From contig CADCWG010000131.1 of NCBI GenBank assembly GCA_902806335.1, positions 16,129-80,128 of the forward strand: a stretch of DNA of 64,000 nucleotides. The letters are read 5' to 3'. This DNA comes from an uncultured Thermomicrobiales bacterium. Lineage in GTDB: Bacteria; Chloroflexota; Chloroflexia; Thermomicrobiales; UBA6265. Each line of letters opens with the position of its first letter. Position 1 is the first letter of the stretch. The notes beneath the pieces are model-generated. The model did no database searches. It saw only the letters and a program-made list of their open reading frames with translations, and had not been told where the DNA came from. Both the position numbers and the translations under genes were made by a program. Positions 26,978 to 38,701 of the stretch are shown here, piece after piece.

Positions 26978-28106
26978 TCCAACCGCGTCCGCACAGGATG
27001 CCGCCTCGGACGCCGCGTCGAACGACGGCAAGCTCCGCGTCGGTGTCATCGGCTGCGGCGCCGGCGTCTTCCACCTCGAGGGATACCAGGAAGAGCCTCG
27101 CGCGAAGGTGGTCGCCCTCGCCGGGCTCGACACCGATCGCTGCCAGTCGCTCTCGGCCCGCTTCGACATCCCGGCCGTCTACCGCGAGTACCAGGAGTTG
27201 CTCGCCGACCCTTCGATCGACGCCGTCAGCGTCGCGGTCCCCAACCACCTCCACCTTCCGGTCGTCACCGCGGCGGTCGAGGCCGGCAAGCACGTCCTTG
27301 TCGAGAAGCCGCTGGCCCGGACTGCCGCCGAGGGCGAGCAGATGGTCGCCGCCGCGCGCAAGGCGGAGCGGATCCTCGCCATCTGCTTCAACCGCCGCTA
27401 CCGGCACGACGTCCAGCTTGTCCACGACCAGATCCAGGCGGGCGGCTTCGGGCGGATCTACTACGCCAAGGCGTTCTGGATGCGCCGGAGCGGGATCCCC
27501 GGCCTCGGCACCTGGTTCACCCGGAAGGAGCAGGCCGGCGGCGGTCCGCTGATCGACCTCGGGGTCCATGTCCTCGACATGGCGCTCTGGGCGATGGGGA
27601 ATCCCGAGGTGACCGCCGTCAGCGCGGCGACCTTCGCCGAGATCGGGACCCAGGGCAAGGGCAACTGGCCGGGACGGGTCTCACGCCAGGCGGTCGGGCT
27701 GGAATACGAAGTCGAGGACCTCGCGACGGCGTTCATCCGGATGGCCGACGGCGCCGTGCTCCACCTCGAGACGAGCTGGGCCGCCTACACCGGCGCCGGC
27801 GACGACTTCGGGATCACCCTGATGGGAAGCCAGGGTGGCGCGGAGATCTTCTCCAAGGATTACGCGCTAACCGGCACCCTGAAGACGTTCGGCGACTTCC
27901 AGGGGGTGGCGGTCGACGGCGCGCCGCGGCTGGTCAAGCTGAACGGCCACGCGGAGGTCATCAAGCGATTCGTGACCAGCATCCTGGAGGGCGGTCCCGT
28001 CAGCCCGAGCGGCGAGGAGGGCGTCGACCGCGCCCGCCTCGTCGACGCCATCTACCGTTCGGCGGAACTCGGCCGCGAGATCCAGATCTCGGAACTGACC
28101 GTCTAG
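26967..28106 (+). CDS. Gfo/Idh/MocA-family oxidoreductase
   Basis: Start GTG 26967 has GGAGG nine bases upstream; the ORF track begins far earlier. The 379-residue protein has an N-terminal Rossmann fold (LRVGVIGCGAGVFHLEGYQEEP), the family signature VLVEKPLARTAAEGEQMVAAA with the conserved Lys of EKP, and the C-terminal substrate domain including GGGPLIDLGVHVLDMALWAMG, where the Asp and His are catalytic in relatives. It therefore probably oxidises or reduces a sugar or cyclitol with NAD(P). It is followed after 66 bases by a ThuA-like gene, a pairing often seen in sugar-catabolic loci. Confidence 0.9.
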   Translation: MVSNPTASAQDAASDAASNDGKLRVGVIGCGAGVFHLEGYQEEPRAKVVALAGLDTDRCQSLSARFDIPAVYREYQELLADPSIDAVSVAVPNHLHLPVVTAAVEAGKHVLVEKPLARTAAEGEQMVAAARKAERILAICFNRRYRHDVQLVHDQIQAGGFGRIYYAKAFWMRRSGIPGLGTWFTRKEQAGGGPLIDLGVHVLDMALWAMGNPEVTAVSAATFAEIGTQGKGNWPGRVSRQAVGLEYEVEDLATAFIRMADGAVLHLETSWAAYTGAGDDFGITLMGSQGGAEIFSKDYALTGTLKTFGDFQGVAVDGAPRLVKLNGHAEVIKRFVTSILEGGPVSPSGEEGVDRARLVDAIYRSAELGREIQISELTV

Positions 28107-28172
28107 GCGACGGTCGGACCGGACGACCAAGGGAGTGCCCATCCCACTCCCCCAGCAGGAACGGAGTTCCCC

Positions 28173-28898
28173 GTGGCCAATCCCATCCGCGCCACCGTCT
28201 GGAACGAGTACCGTCACGAGCAGCAGAGCGACGAGATCGCGGCGATCTATCCCGAGGGTATCCACGGCGCGATCGCCGCTGGGCTGCGGGAGCAGGCGGG
28301 CATCACCGTCCGCACCGCGACCCTGGACGAGCCGGACCACGGCCTGAGTGACGACGTGCTCGCCGAGACCGATGTCCTGCTCTGGTGGGGCCACAAGGCG
28401 CACGGCGAGGTCAGCGACGACGTCGTCGAGCGCGTCCACCGGCGGGTGCTCGACGGCATGGGCCTGCTCGTCCTCCACTCCGCCCACTACTCCAAGATCT
28501 TCCAGCGCCTGATGGGCACGACCTGCAACCTGAAATGGCGCGAGGCCGACGACGCGGAGCGGCTCTGGGTCGTGGCGCCGGGCCACCCCATCGTCGAAGG
28601 CATTGGTGAGTCGATCCGGCTCGACCGCGAGGAGATGTACGGGGAGCACTTCGACATCCCGGAGCCGGACACCCTCGTCTTCGTGTCGTGGTTCACGGGC
28701 GGGGAAGTCTTCCGATCGGGCGCCTGCTACGCGCGGGGTGCGGGCAAGGTCTTCTACTTCCGCCCGGGCCACGAGACCTATCCGACCTACTTCAACCCGG
28801 AGATCCGGCGGGTCCTGGGGAACGCGGTCCGCTGGGCGGCCCCGGTCGAGCGGCCCGCGCGAACCTTCGGGAACACCCGTCCGGTCGAGGGGAGCTAG
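28173..28898 (+). CDS. ThuA-like (trehalose utilisation) protein
   Basis: GTG 28173 follows CGGAG. The 241-residue protein has the ThuA class-I-amidotransferase-like fold: [15 protein letters not shown] at the start, [51 protein letters not shown], and a late [27 protein letters not shown]. The [10 protein letters not shown] and [10 protein letters not shown] stretches are characteristic of the family. ThuA contributes to conversion of trehalose-type disaccharides to 3-keto forms in rhizobia, and relatives often sit beside Gfo/Idh oxidoreductases, as here. Its precise chemistry is not established. Confidence 0.88.
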   Translation: MANPIRATVWNEYRHEQQSDEIAAIYPEGIHGAIAAGLREQAGITVRTATLDEPDHGLSDDVLAETDVLLWWGHKAHGEVSDDVVERVHRRVLDGMGLLVLHSAHYSKIFQRLMGTTCNLKWREADDAERLWVVAPGHPIVEGIGESIRLDREEMYGEHFDIPEPDTLVFVSWFTGGEVFRSGACYARGAGKVFYFRPGHETYPTYFNPEIRRVLGNAVRWAAPVERPARTFGNTRPVEGS

Positions 28899-29022
28899 CG
28901 GCGAGCCAGACCACGACCGAGCCGGCGGGATCCCGGTCTAACGGGGGCGCAGTTCCGCACGCCGGCCGGTCTGCCGCCACGGCGTGGGGTCGCGCGGATC
29001 CCTCCACGACGGGGACCCCGAG

Positions 29023-30387
29023 ATGCCGACGCTGCTGGTCAAGAACGCGGATCTGCTCGTCACGATGGACGACGCGGACACCCGGATCCCCGGCGGTGGG
29101 GTCTTCGTGGACGGCGCGGCGATAAGCCACGTCGGCCCCACCGCGTCCCTGCCCGCGATGGCCGACACGGTCATCGACGCCGGGGGCATGGTGGTGCTGC
29201 CCGGGCTCGTCAACACCCACCACCACTTCGTGCAGTCGCTGACCCGAGCCGTCCCCGCCGCCCAGGACGCCCCGCTCTTCGGCTGGCTGACGACGCTCTA
29301 CCCGGTCTGGCGGAATCTGACGCCGGAGGCGCTGGCGGTCAGCGCTCGGGTGGCGATCGCCGAACTGATGCGCTCCGGCTGCACGACCACCAGCGACCAC
29401 ACCTACCTCTGGCCGAACGGGAGCCGGCTCGACGACCAGATCGAGGCCGCCGAGGAGATGGGAGTCCGCTTCCACGCCGCACGCGGCTCGATGTCCGTCG
29501 GCGAGTCGAGAGGGGGATTGCCGCCGGACGACGTCTGCGAGGACGAGGCGGCGATCCTGCGCGACTCCCGCCGGGTGATCGAGTCCTTCCACGACCCGAC
29601 GCCCCTGTCGATGCGCCGGGTCGTGCTGGCGCCCTGCTCGCCCTTCTCGGTCTCGCCCGACCTGATGCGGGAGAGCGTCGCCCTCGCCCGCGCCTACGGC
29701 GTCCACAGCCACACCCACCTGGCCGAGACGCGGGACGAGGAGATGTACTGTCAGGAGACCTTCGGCCGGACTCCCGTCGAACTCGCCGAGGATCTCGGCT
29801 GGACCGGCCCCGACGTCTGGCACGCCCACCTCGTCCACGCCGGACCGGACGAGGTCGCCCGGCTCGGACGGACGACGACCGGCGTCGCCCATTGCCCGTC
29901 TTCGAACATGCGCCTCGGGTCGGGCATCGCCCCCCTCCGCTCCTGGCTGGCGGCCGGGTGTCGGGTCGGTCTCGGGGTCGACGGCTCGGCATCCAACGAC
30001 GCCGGTCACCTGCTGACCGAGGCGCGGATGGCGCTCCTGCTCCAGCGCGTCGGCGGCGACGCGGCCGCGCTCTCCGCCACCGAGGCAGTTCGCCTCGCGA
30101 CCCGGGGCGGGGCGGCCACCCTTGGCCGCGACGACATCGGCCAGCTGGCCCCGGGGATGGCCGCGGACCTGGTCGGGTTTCGCCTCGACGACCTCGGCCT
30201 CGCCGGCGGAGCCGTCCACGACCCGCTCGCCTCGCTCGTCTTCTGCCGTCCCCCGGACGTCGACCTGAGCGTGATCAATGGGCGCGTTCGGATCGCGAGC
30301 GGCAACTTCGTCGACATTGACCTGGGGCCACTCGTCGAACGCCACAACAGGATCGCGCGGGCACTGCTGCGGGACGAGCACCCGTGA
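29023..30387 (+). CDS. Amidohydrolase, 8-oxoguanine deaminase-like
   Basis: Start ATG 29023 (MPTLLVKNADLLVTMDDAD) with GGGGA upstream. The 454-residue protein is a cyclic deaminase of the ATZ/TRZ amidohydrolase group: metal-binding LVNTHHHF, TRAVPAAQDAPLFGWL, the HTHLAET His, AHLVHA, and GLGVDGSASNDAGHLLTEARMALLLQRV with the catalytic Asp. The PAAQDAPLFGWL and CTTTSDHTYLWPNG stretches match 8-oxoguanine deaminases rather than atrazine or guanine enzymes. The expected reaction is deamination of 8-oxoguanine to urate in the cytoplasm. It follows ThuA by 124 bases and, with mug earlier in the series, gives a nucleobase-damage flavour to part of this run, although the sugar enzymes between them are unrelated. 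Confidence 0.85.
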   Translation: MPTLLVKNADLLVTMDDADTRIPGGGVFVDGAAISHVGPTASLPAMADTVIDAGGMVVLPGLVNTHHHFVQSLTRAVPAAQDAPLFGWLTTLYPVWRNLTPEALAVSARVAIAELMRSGCTTTSDHTYLWPNGSRLDDQIEAAEEMGVRFHAARGSMSVGESRGGLPPDDVCEDEAAILRDSRRVIESFHDPTPLSMRRVVLAPCSPFSVSPDLMRESVALARAYGVHSHTHLAETRDEEMYCQETFGRTPVELAEDLGWTGPDVWHAHLVHAGPDEVARLGRTTTGVAHCPSSNMRLGSGIAPLRSWLAAGCRVGLGVDGSASNDAGHLLTEARMALLLQRVGGDAAALSATEAVRLATRGGAATLGRDDIGQLAPGMAADLVGFRLDDLGLAGGAVHDPLASLVFCRPPDVDLSVINGRVRIASGNFVDIDLGPLVERHNRIARALLRDEHP

Positions 30388-30908
30388 CCCGTCCGTGCGG
30401 AACGGGACGATGCCGTTGCGGGCGCGGGCCGGCGCCCATCTCGTGACCGCTCCTCGACACCTCTTGGAGATCTCGCTCGACACAGTGGCCGGGCCAGGAC
30501 GCCGCGGTTGCTTTCCGAGCCCGAATGTCGGATCGACCCGAGAACGTCCTGGCGTCGCCTCAGGCGGACGCCAACGTGGGCTCCGCGATAGCCGTAACCC
30601 GACCGCTTCCCCGGCGCGCGCGACCGTCCACGAAGCAGGTCACGGGTCCAGCAGAGCCCGGGGACGACCGCCACCGACACTGCTATCCGCCGCGGCGTGC
30701 TCGCTCTATCCCGTGCGGCATGGCGCCTCGATGCCGAGGCACGAGATTTCGGACCAGACCGTTGGCAGCTCAGCGGGCCGGTTGCTTGCTACCACGACCC
30801 ACATCTGAGAGCAGCTAGACGTTGTCGCGTGCTACGCAGCAGGCATCGGCCAACACGGAATACTCTCTGGTCTACCTGCGTTCACCGCGAGGTTCAACGG
30901 GGCCAGTG
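30388..30908. other. Gene-free stretch between convergent genes
   Basis: About 520 bases between the amidohydrolase and otsA stops. ORFs on both strands have atypical codon use, and composition from about 30800 to 30880 is AT-richer. I see no RNA gene or clear hairpin. Confidence 0.4.
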
Positions 30909-32546
30909 CTAATCCTCCGGCGACGCGGAGATAGCCCCGACCATTCCCAGGTCCGCTGACGCGCCGGAGGGGGAACCGGTGAGGCGTTCATGCCGCGGCC
31001 GGAGGACGAACTGCTCGATGTCCTCCAGCTGTTGCCGGAACCAACTCGCGACGTCGTCCTGCTCTACGATGCGGCGGAGGCGATCGGCGCGGCGCCGACG
31101 CTCGGACAGCGGCATCGTGACCGCCTCGTAGATCGCCTGTGCCGTCCCCTCGACGTCGGCCGGCGCGACCATCAGCGCGTCGTCCCCGAGCTGGATCGCG
31201 GCCCCGGCACCTTCGGAGAGGATCAGGACCCCGTTGCGCTCGTTCAGGAGTGCTCCCTCTTTGGCGACCAGGTTCATCCCGTCGATGATCGAGTTGACCA
31301 GCAGCACGTCGTACCACTTCATGGCCGCGAGCGCCCGGGGGTAGTTCTCCCCCATGATCATGTGGATCGGTTGCCAGCCCGTCTCGACGTTCGCGTAACG
31401 GGCGTTGATCCGCCCGACGACGGCGCTCACGTCGTCGAGGTAATCGCGGTACTCCTCGACGTCCATCCGCGACGGGACCGTGATCGCGACGAAGTTGATC
31501 CGGCCCTGAAAGTCCGGATGGGCCTCGAGGAACCGGTCGAAGGCCTGGAACCCGCGGACGATGTTCTTGCTCGGCTCGGCGCGGTCGACGCGGAGCACGG
31601 TGAACTCGTTCCAGTGGTTCGGCAGGTAGCGGTCGTGGCTCCGGGCGTCCTTGCCGTACGCCGACCTCCGTACGGTCGCGGTGTCGATCGAGATCGGGTA
31701 GGAGCGGACCTCGATCCGCCGCCCCTGGTACCGCACGCCGCAGTCGCCGTAGTCGACCTGCACGCCCGGCACGTACGCCTCGCAGGTGTACATGAAGCTG
31801 CGGGCGTGGGCCGGCGTCTGGAAGCCGATCACGTCGTTGCCCAGCATCCCCTCGAGGATCGCCCGCCGCATCGCCAGCGGCAGGAGCCGCCAGTAGTCCG
31901 GGTCCGGCCACGGGATGTGCACGAAGTGCTGCAGAATCGCCCCGGGCCGCCGCTCTCGGATGAAGCCCGGGCAGAGGTAGAGGTGGTAGTCCTGGAGCAT
32001 GATGATCGGCTCGTCGGCGACCTGGTCGCAGGCGGCCAGGATCTCGTCGGCGAAGAGCCGGTTGACGACGACGTACCCCTCGTTCCAGGCGGTCCAGGTC
32101 TCGGCGGTGATGTCCGGCGAGCGCGGCGTGTCCCAGAGATAGTGCTGCAGGAACCAGAGCAGCGGGTTGCTGATCTCGTTGTAGTAGCGGCGGTAGCTGG
32201 CGGCGTCGGGCACGACGAACCGGAGCCGAAACTCCGGCTTCTCCCCGACCGGGCTGATCAGCCCCTCCCCGCGCTCCTGGGCGAGGGCGGCCCGTGCGCG
32301 GTCGCCCTCCGTCATCGCCGCCGCGATCCAGATCGGCTGCCGATCCCGGGCGATCGCGCTGACGGCGGTGACCACCCCGCCGCTGCCCTTGCGGGACGTG
32401 AACTGGCCGTTCTCGTCGACGGAGAACGTGACCGGGCCGCGGTTGGATGCCACGATCAGCGTGCGACCGGCGACCCGGCCGTCTTCAGGTCCGGGGCGGG
32501 CGCCGGACGGCGAGGGCGGGGGGACCGGCGTTGGGGAGCTCGCCAC
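30909..32546 (-). CDS. otsA: Trehalose-6-phosphate synthase (GT20)
   Basis: Makes trehalose 6-phosphate from a nucleotide-glucose donor and glucose 6-phosphate. I choose GTG 32546, which has GAGGAGG nine bases upstream; ATG 32564 in the same frame is an alternative. The 545-residue protein has RTLIVASNRGPVTF and GSGGVVTAV at the N-terminus, MLQDYHLYLCPGFIRE, HIPWPDPDYWRLLP, GFQTPAHARSFM, LRVDRAEPSKNIVRGFQAFDRFL and LVNSIIDGMNLVAKEG with the donor-phosphate contacts. There is no C-terminal phosphatase domain and no otsB nearby. It is the longer actinobacterial/chloroflexal style of the enzyme rather than the E. coli one. The role is probably osmotic or heat protection. Confidence 0.9.
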   Translation of the reverse strand: MASSPTPVPPPSPSGARPGPEDGRVAGRTLIVASNRGPVTFSVDENGQFTSRKGSGGVVTAVSAIARDRQPIWIAAAMTEGDRARAALAQERGEGLISPVGEKPEFRLRFVVPDAASYRRYYNEISNPLLWFLQHYLWDTPRSPDITAETWTAWNEGYVVVNRLFADEILAACDQVADEPIIMLQDYHLYLCPGFIRERRPGAILQHFVHIPWPDPDYWRLLPLAMRRAILEGMLGNDVIGFQTPAHARSFMYTCEAYVPGVQVDYGDCGVRYQGRRIEVRSYPISIDTATVRRSAYGKDARSHDRYLPNHWNEFTVLRVDRAEPSKNIVRGFQAFDRFLEAHPDFQGRINFVAITVPSRMDVEEYRDYLDDVSAVVGRINARYANVETGWQPIHMIMGENYPRALAAMKWYDVLLVNSIIDGMNLVAKEGALLNERNGVLILSEGAGAAIQLGDDALMVAPADVEGTAQAIYEAVTMPLSERRRRADRLRRIVEQDDVASWFRQQLEDIEQFVLRPRHERLTGSPSGASADLGMVGAISASPED

Positions 32547-32919
32547 GGTCGTGTTCCTCCTCATTGCCGTCGCCCCGATGGTCCGTCCGAGGACGCGCGC
32601 GGCGGTCGATCGAGCGGCACCGATCCCCGCGGGAGCCGGCGCCTGGCGGGCGCCCATTGTGCCCGATCCGGCGCGCGGCCGGAAGCACCGGGGGTGGACG
32701 CGACGCCGCCGAACCGCGGACCCGCGGGGCCGATGGTCGTCCAAGATGATGTACCATCTCGCGGACGCGGGACACCCGGGCCTCTCTGACGGCGCCTGCC
32801 GTCGCGTTGGGAGGGGCCCGGGCACGGCGGTGATCGCCCCCGGCTACCAATTCGCCGCCTTGGGACGCCGCCGCGGGGCGTCGGACCTCGGCGCGACGGC
32901 AGGGGAGGAACCGCGGGCC
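32547..32919. other. Divergent spacer between otsA and the zinc-ribbon gene
   Basis: 373 bases with no gene. Extensions of both flanking frames run through it. No promoter stands out. Confidence 0.35.
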
Positions 32920-33303
32920 ATGGCAGCGATGCAGACGCCCACGGAAGACGGCTACATTCCGCAGCCGCAGGCCGGCCAGGGAGAACGTCGCTGCCCCTGG
33001 TGCGGCAGCGACGATGTCCGGTTGACTTCGCGGGGGTACACCGGTCCGACCGACGAGGTCGACCAGTACTTCACGTGCGGCAACTGCCGGAAGACCACCT
33101 ACGAGCTGGTCGCGAAGACGGCCCGCGAGATGCGCCTCGGCCGCTTCCGGGCCGGCGGTCTGTACAAGGACCCCACCAGTCAGGACCGGTATCAGATCAG
33201 CCGCGTCCTCAAGGTTGGCGTCAACGAGTTTCTGATCTACCTCAAGCCGCTGGTCGAGGGCGAGGACGAGGCTGCGTTCGCGGGACGAGCGTCCGGCGCC
33301 TGA
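32920..33303 (+). CDS. Zinc-ribbon protein of unknown function
   Basis: Start ATG 32920 (MAAMQTPTEDGY) follows AGGGGAGGA; ATG 32929 is an alternative. The 127-residue protein has a four-cysteine ribbon, CPWCGSDDVRLTSRGYTGPTDEVDQYFTCGNC, similar in layout to TFIIS/RPB9-type zinc ribbons, and a basic C-terminal half (AREMRLGRFRAGGLYKDPTSQDRYQISRVLKVGVNEFLIYLKPL). The second half looks like a small beta domain. Nucleic-acid binding is plausible from the ribbon but not shown. It is divergent from otsA, and a 242-base spacer separates it from the convergent DUF1835 gene. Confidence 0.75.
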   Translation: MAAMQTPTEDGYIPQPQAGQGERRCPWCGSDDVRLTSRGYTGPTDEVDQYFTCGNCRKTTYELVAKTAREMRLGRFRAGGLYKDPTSQDRYQISRVLKVGVNEFLIYLKPLVEGEDEAAFAGRASGA

Positions 33304-33545
33304 CGCTCGCGGGTGAGCCCCTCCGTCTCCCGCTCGTCCAGCGCGCGGTACCCACCAGGTACCACGCGGGTCTGCCTTTTCCCTTGCCGCTCCCGTGAGC
33401 CGAATCTGCGCGTCGACCGGGGGCGGTGCCCTTCCCCGGGGATCACGGCGTCGCCGGGAGTCCAGGGATGGGGGACGCGAGCGACGAACCCTCCCGTCGC
33501 TCGCGTGTCCAATGCCTGGCGCCTGGCGGTCACGACGGACCCGGT

Positions 33546-34622
33546 CTAGTCCGAGCCGGGCGCCACAAGCTTCTCCGTCCCCGGATCCCACCGCCAGAGG
33601 GGCGCGCCGAGCGCGAGGTGGACGCCGCCCAGCCACCGGTCGGGCGGACTCAGCGTCGCCCAGTCGAGCCGGCCGGCGAGCACATCGGCGCCGGTCTGGG
33701 TCAGCTCCAGCGCCGGTCCGTCGAACAGCGGCGTCCCGTCTTCCTCCCGCGCCGGCCGCGGGGCGACGAACGCGCCTCCGTCGGCGAGCCGCAGCAGCGG
33801 CTGGCTACCGCCGGCGAGCCGCTCGAGGTGCCACCAGAACGCGAGGTCTCCCATGAAGGGCGTCGCCTCGAGGTCCTGGACGGCGAGGAACAGTTGGACC
33901 GGTGCCAGCGGCCCATCGGCGAGGACCCGCAGTGTCAGGGTCTCTGTCATCGAGAGGCCGGTATCGGCCGCGGGGAACTGGGCGAGATGCCGGCGAAGCG
34001 CCGGGGCGAGGAACGGCAGAGCGCTCGTGTCCTCCCCCAGGAAGCGTTCGATCTCCGTGGGGTCCGACGCCCGGAATGCCTGCCACGCCCGCCGCGCCAG
34101 GCGGCAGTGGTCCATGCCGATCTCGGAGCGGGTCGGAAACAGCCCGGAGAGTTGATCCGCGTCCAGCTGACCGAGGCCATGGAACGGCTCGATGCCGGGG
34201 TAGCGGTCGGCCGTCACCAGTGAGATCCGGAGCTTCTCGGGTCCACGCGCGCCGAACCGGTCGAGGATCTGGATGAGCTGGAGCTGGTCGTGGAGGTCGT
34301 GCTCGAACCAGAGCACGAGCTCGTCGCGGAGCCGCGGAACGAACGACAGGATCGAGTCTCGCTTCGCCAGGTCGGCGCGAGCCGCCAGATAGGGCATCCA
34401 CCCTCGCTCGTCGAGGAAGCGGGCGCGAGCCGCGCCAAGATTGACCAGCGAGAGGTCGGGCGGCACCGGGCCCTCGCTGAGGACGTCCCGCCAGACGAGC
34501 ACCTCGCCCCGGATGTCTGTCTCGGCGAGAAGGTCGGCGACGACATCGCCGTTGGCGACGTGCAGCGTTTTCTCGAGGTCGGGGTCGTTCGGATCGGGAA
34601 GCGTCGGTCGTTGCATCGGCAT
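33546..34622 (-). CDS. DUF1835 domain protein
   Basis: ATG 34622 follows GAGGGG. The 358-residue protein opens with TLHVANGDVVADLLAETDIRGEVLVWRDVLSEGPVP, the DUF1835 signature (the HxxNGDxxxxxL and WxDxLxEGP blocks), continues with LVLWFEHDLHDQLQLIQILDRF, also typical of that family, and ends in a helical region ending with a short beta segment. DUF1835 proteins occur widely in soil bacteria and have no assigned function. No signal peptide or membrane helix is seen. It is divergent from prfC. Confidence 0.82.
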   Translation of the reverse strand: MPMQRPTLPDPNDPDLEKTLHVANGDVVADLLAETDIRGEVLVWRDVLSEGPVPPDLSLVNLGAARARFLDERGWMPYLAARADLAKRDSILSFVPRLRDELVLWFEHDLHDQLQLIQILDRFGARGPEKLRISLVTADRYPGIEPFHGLGQLDADQLSGLFPTRSEIGMDHCRLARRAWQAFRASDPTEIERFLGEDTSALPFLAPALRRHLAQFPAADTGLSMTETLTLRVLADGPLAPVQLFLAVQDLEATPFMGDLAFWWHLERLAGGSQPLLRLADGGAFVAPRPAREEDGTPLFDGPALELTQTGADVLAGRLDWATLSPPDRWLGGVHLALGAPLWRWDPGTEKLVAPGSD

Positions 34623-34890
34623 GGTGGGCCCCTCGTGGCGCGTCCCGGTTAGGCGCCGCGTACGGCACCGGCCAAGGATAGCGGATGGCTTGCGCTGACC
34701 CCGTCTGCGCGGCGCCGGGAGTCGTCACGGCCCTTGGCCTATACTTTCTGCTCGCAAGGTTGTTCGCACCGCTATTTGGACCGGGCACCTCGAGTGCCTC
34801 GCCCTTGGCCGCCGGGCACGACCTCTCGTCGCGTCCTCTCCCGACGGCCGGCTTCTGCGCTAACCGTCTACTCGCCAGTTGGAGCCCCGC

Positions 34891-36558
<1,668 letters not shown>

Positions 36559-36646
36559 TCCTCTCCCGCCCAGCCTGGCCGCCCTGGCCCGCTCGGTCCC
36601 CGGCGGGCCACCAGCATCGCGGCTCGCCCGCTCGGAGGTTGCTCGT

Positions 36647-36678
36647 GCGCCCCGCGCCCCGCGCCCCACGCCCCGCGC
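36647..36678. repeat. Short tandem repeat, 7-bp unit GCGCCCC, about four copies
   Basis: The copies lie back to back between prfC and the next gene; the fourth has one change (acgcccc). It is likely a slippage-prone tract with no evident role. Confidence 0.7.
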
Positions 36679-36787
36679 AGTCGTGGCCCTTGACAGACCC
36701 AAGGTAGATGCACCGGATGGGCCGATCGACCACACCACCGGGTCCCGGCGGGACGCCCTGTGTCCCTCCCAGCCGGGTCCGCCCTTG

Positions 36788-38239
36788 ATGCAGCCCCATG
36801 GCGGTCACAACCCCGCGCGCGAACTCGCTGTTGCCTGGCTGCTGATGGCGGGCCCGACGGTCGGCTTTGCCCTCCGGTACCCCCTCGCGGGCAACGGTGA
36901 TCGCCTGACCGACCTCGGTCTCCTCGCCGACTACGGCGTCGTGGAGTTCCTCGGCTTCGTCGTCGGTCTCGTCGCCTTCTTCGCCGGCTACGCCCTCGGC
37001 GTCCGGGCGGTCCGGCGGCTGCCCGCGGGACGGTCGCTGCCATTGGTGCTCGGCGGGGGGGCGGCCCTGGCCGCACCGATGGTCCTGATGTACCCCGTCA
37101 GCGCCATCGACGTCTTCATCTACGCGGTCCGCTCCCGGCTCTGGACGACCTACGGGGAGAACCCGAGCGCGGCGTTGCCCATCGACTACTGGGACGGCGA
37201 CCCGTTCATGCGCCTCGCCTCCCCGGAATGGGCAGACGACACCTCCCCCTACGGTCCCCTCTGGAACCTGGTAGCCGCCCCGGTCACGCTCGTCGCTGGG
37301 GACCAACCGGGCCTCGCCGTGCTCGGGTTCAAGATCCTGGCGGCGGCGGCCGCGGTGGCCTGCGCCTGGGTGATCGCCCGGACCCTGGCCGAACTCCGTC
37401 CCAACGACGCCGCGGTCGGCGCGCTGCTCTTTCTCTGGAATCCCGTGGTCCTCTGGGAAGGCGTCGCCAACGGCCACAACGATGTCGTGGTGATGCTCCT
37501 CGTCTTGCTCGCGCTGCTCGCCTGGGCGAGACGCTACGACGCGGTGGTCCTGCCGCTGCTGCTGGCCGGCGGGCTCGTCAAGTACGTCCCGCTCCTGCTG
37601 CTGCCGCTGGCCGCGGTCGCGCTCGTCCGCCGCGTCGCGACGCTCGAGGACGGGATCCGCTTGGCGGCACGCACGCTCGCGCTCGCGCTCGCCGTGCTCG
37701 TCGTGGCGTTCTTTCCCTTCTACGATCTCGAGGCGGTCCGGGACAGCGCCGCCCGCCAGGGCGACATCTTCCTCACGTCGCCGGCCGCCGTGGCGCTCGA
37801 CCTGCTCGCCCGCTGGGCACCCGGCGTCGACGGCGAGCGGGTCGTCGCCACCGTCGGGCAGGGGATCGTCCTCTGCGCGCTCGGTTGGCACCTCGCGGCG
37901 GTGTGGCGGCGGCCGGATCGGCTGCCACGCGCCGTCTTCGAGGTCCTCTTCGCCCTGGTCCTGGTCGGCACCTTCAACTTCCGTCCCTGGTACCTGATCT
38001 GGCCGGTCGCCGCCGCGGCCCTGCTGCCGCTGGGCTTCCCGGCGCTGCGCGTGGCGAGCTGGACGGCGGGCGCCCTCGCCGGCTACGGCGTCTTCATCTG
38101 GGTGTGGCACTGGTGGCCGGTCGACTTCCCGACGATCCAGCGGGTCGCCGTCGCCCTGATGTTCTCAGGGGCCGTCGTGACGACGGCAACGGAGATCCTG
38201 CGCGCCCGGCGAGCGCCAATTGCTCCGGTTCCGCCGTAG
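36788..38239 (+). CDS. Multi-pass GT-C glycosyltransferase (GT87/MptB-like)
   Basis: I use ATG 36788 (MQPHGGHNPARELAVAWLLMAG), although its ribosome site is weak; the frame also opens at 36683. The 483-residue protein has about 12 hydrophobic helices and the family features of polyprenyl-phosphate-dependent transferases: YPVSAIDVFIYAVRSRLWTTYGENP in the first large loop with its acidic residue, TSPYGPLW, and GGLVKYVPLLLLPLA. Mycobacterial MptA/MptB and related enzymes transfer mannose from a lipid carrier outside the membrane, so a cell-envelope glycan role is likely. The donor and acceptor are unknown. Two more transferases of the same superfamily follow. Confidence 0.82.
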   Translation: MQPHGGHNPARELAVAWLLMAGPTVGFALRYPLAGNGDRLTDLGLLADYGVVEFLGFVVGLVAFFAGYALGVRAVRRLPAGRSLPLVLGGGAALAAPMVLMYPVSAIDVFIYAVRSRLWTTYGENPSAALPIDYWDGDPFMRLASPEWADDTSPYGPLWNLVAAPVTLVAGDQPGLAVLGFKILAAAAAVACAWVIARTLAELRPNDAAVGALLFLWNPVVLWEGVANGHNDVVVMLLVLLALLAWARRYDAVVLPLLLAGGLVKYVPLLLLPLAAVALVRRVATLEDGIRLAARTLALALAVLVVAFFPFYDLEAVRDSAARQGDIFLTSPAAVALDLLARWAPGVDGERVVATVGQGIVLCALGWHLAAVWRRPDRLPRAVFEVLFALVLVGTFNFRPWYLIWPVAAAALLPLGFPALRVASWTAGALAGYGVFIWVWHWWPVDFPTIQRVAVALMFSGAVVTTATEILRARRAPIAPVPP

Positions 38240-38701
38240 GCTTCCCGGTGCCCCCCCGGCGGCCCTATCGCCGATCCCCTATCGCCGTCCGTGCGCTCGG
38301 TTCGACGGTGTGCCTCAACGGGGCGGGCGCAACCTCGATCATTCGGGAATGCCCGAGGGGGGCATACGAGCGCACGGCGGCGAGCCGGCCAGTTCTAGGG
38401 CCCCCAGGTGATCGCTTGAGAGATTGGGGGGTCGGTCGTCCCCGCGCCCGGCCGGGGCAAGAACCGACCTCCGGTGCGAGTCCTGCTTCCACCCCGTCCA
38501 GCGACGCGCCGAGGATCATCCGGACCCCGTACTGGCCAGCCCAGCGGGCGAGATCGATGCGCCCTGTGCGGGACTCGCCGACCGTAGGCCGGGACCGGCC
38601 TCCGCTAGGGTTCGCGGCGATGACCTCGTGACCCCTGGTTAGGGATCTGCGTTGCCTATGCGACCGCCGCCAACCAGAGCGAGACGCGCCACGTGGGACG
38701 A
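38240..38701. other. Gene-free stretch between the GT-C genes
   Basis: About 460 bases. Small ORFs here overlap on both strands and lack ribosome sites. No RNA gene or strong hairpin was seen. Confidence 0.4.
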
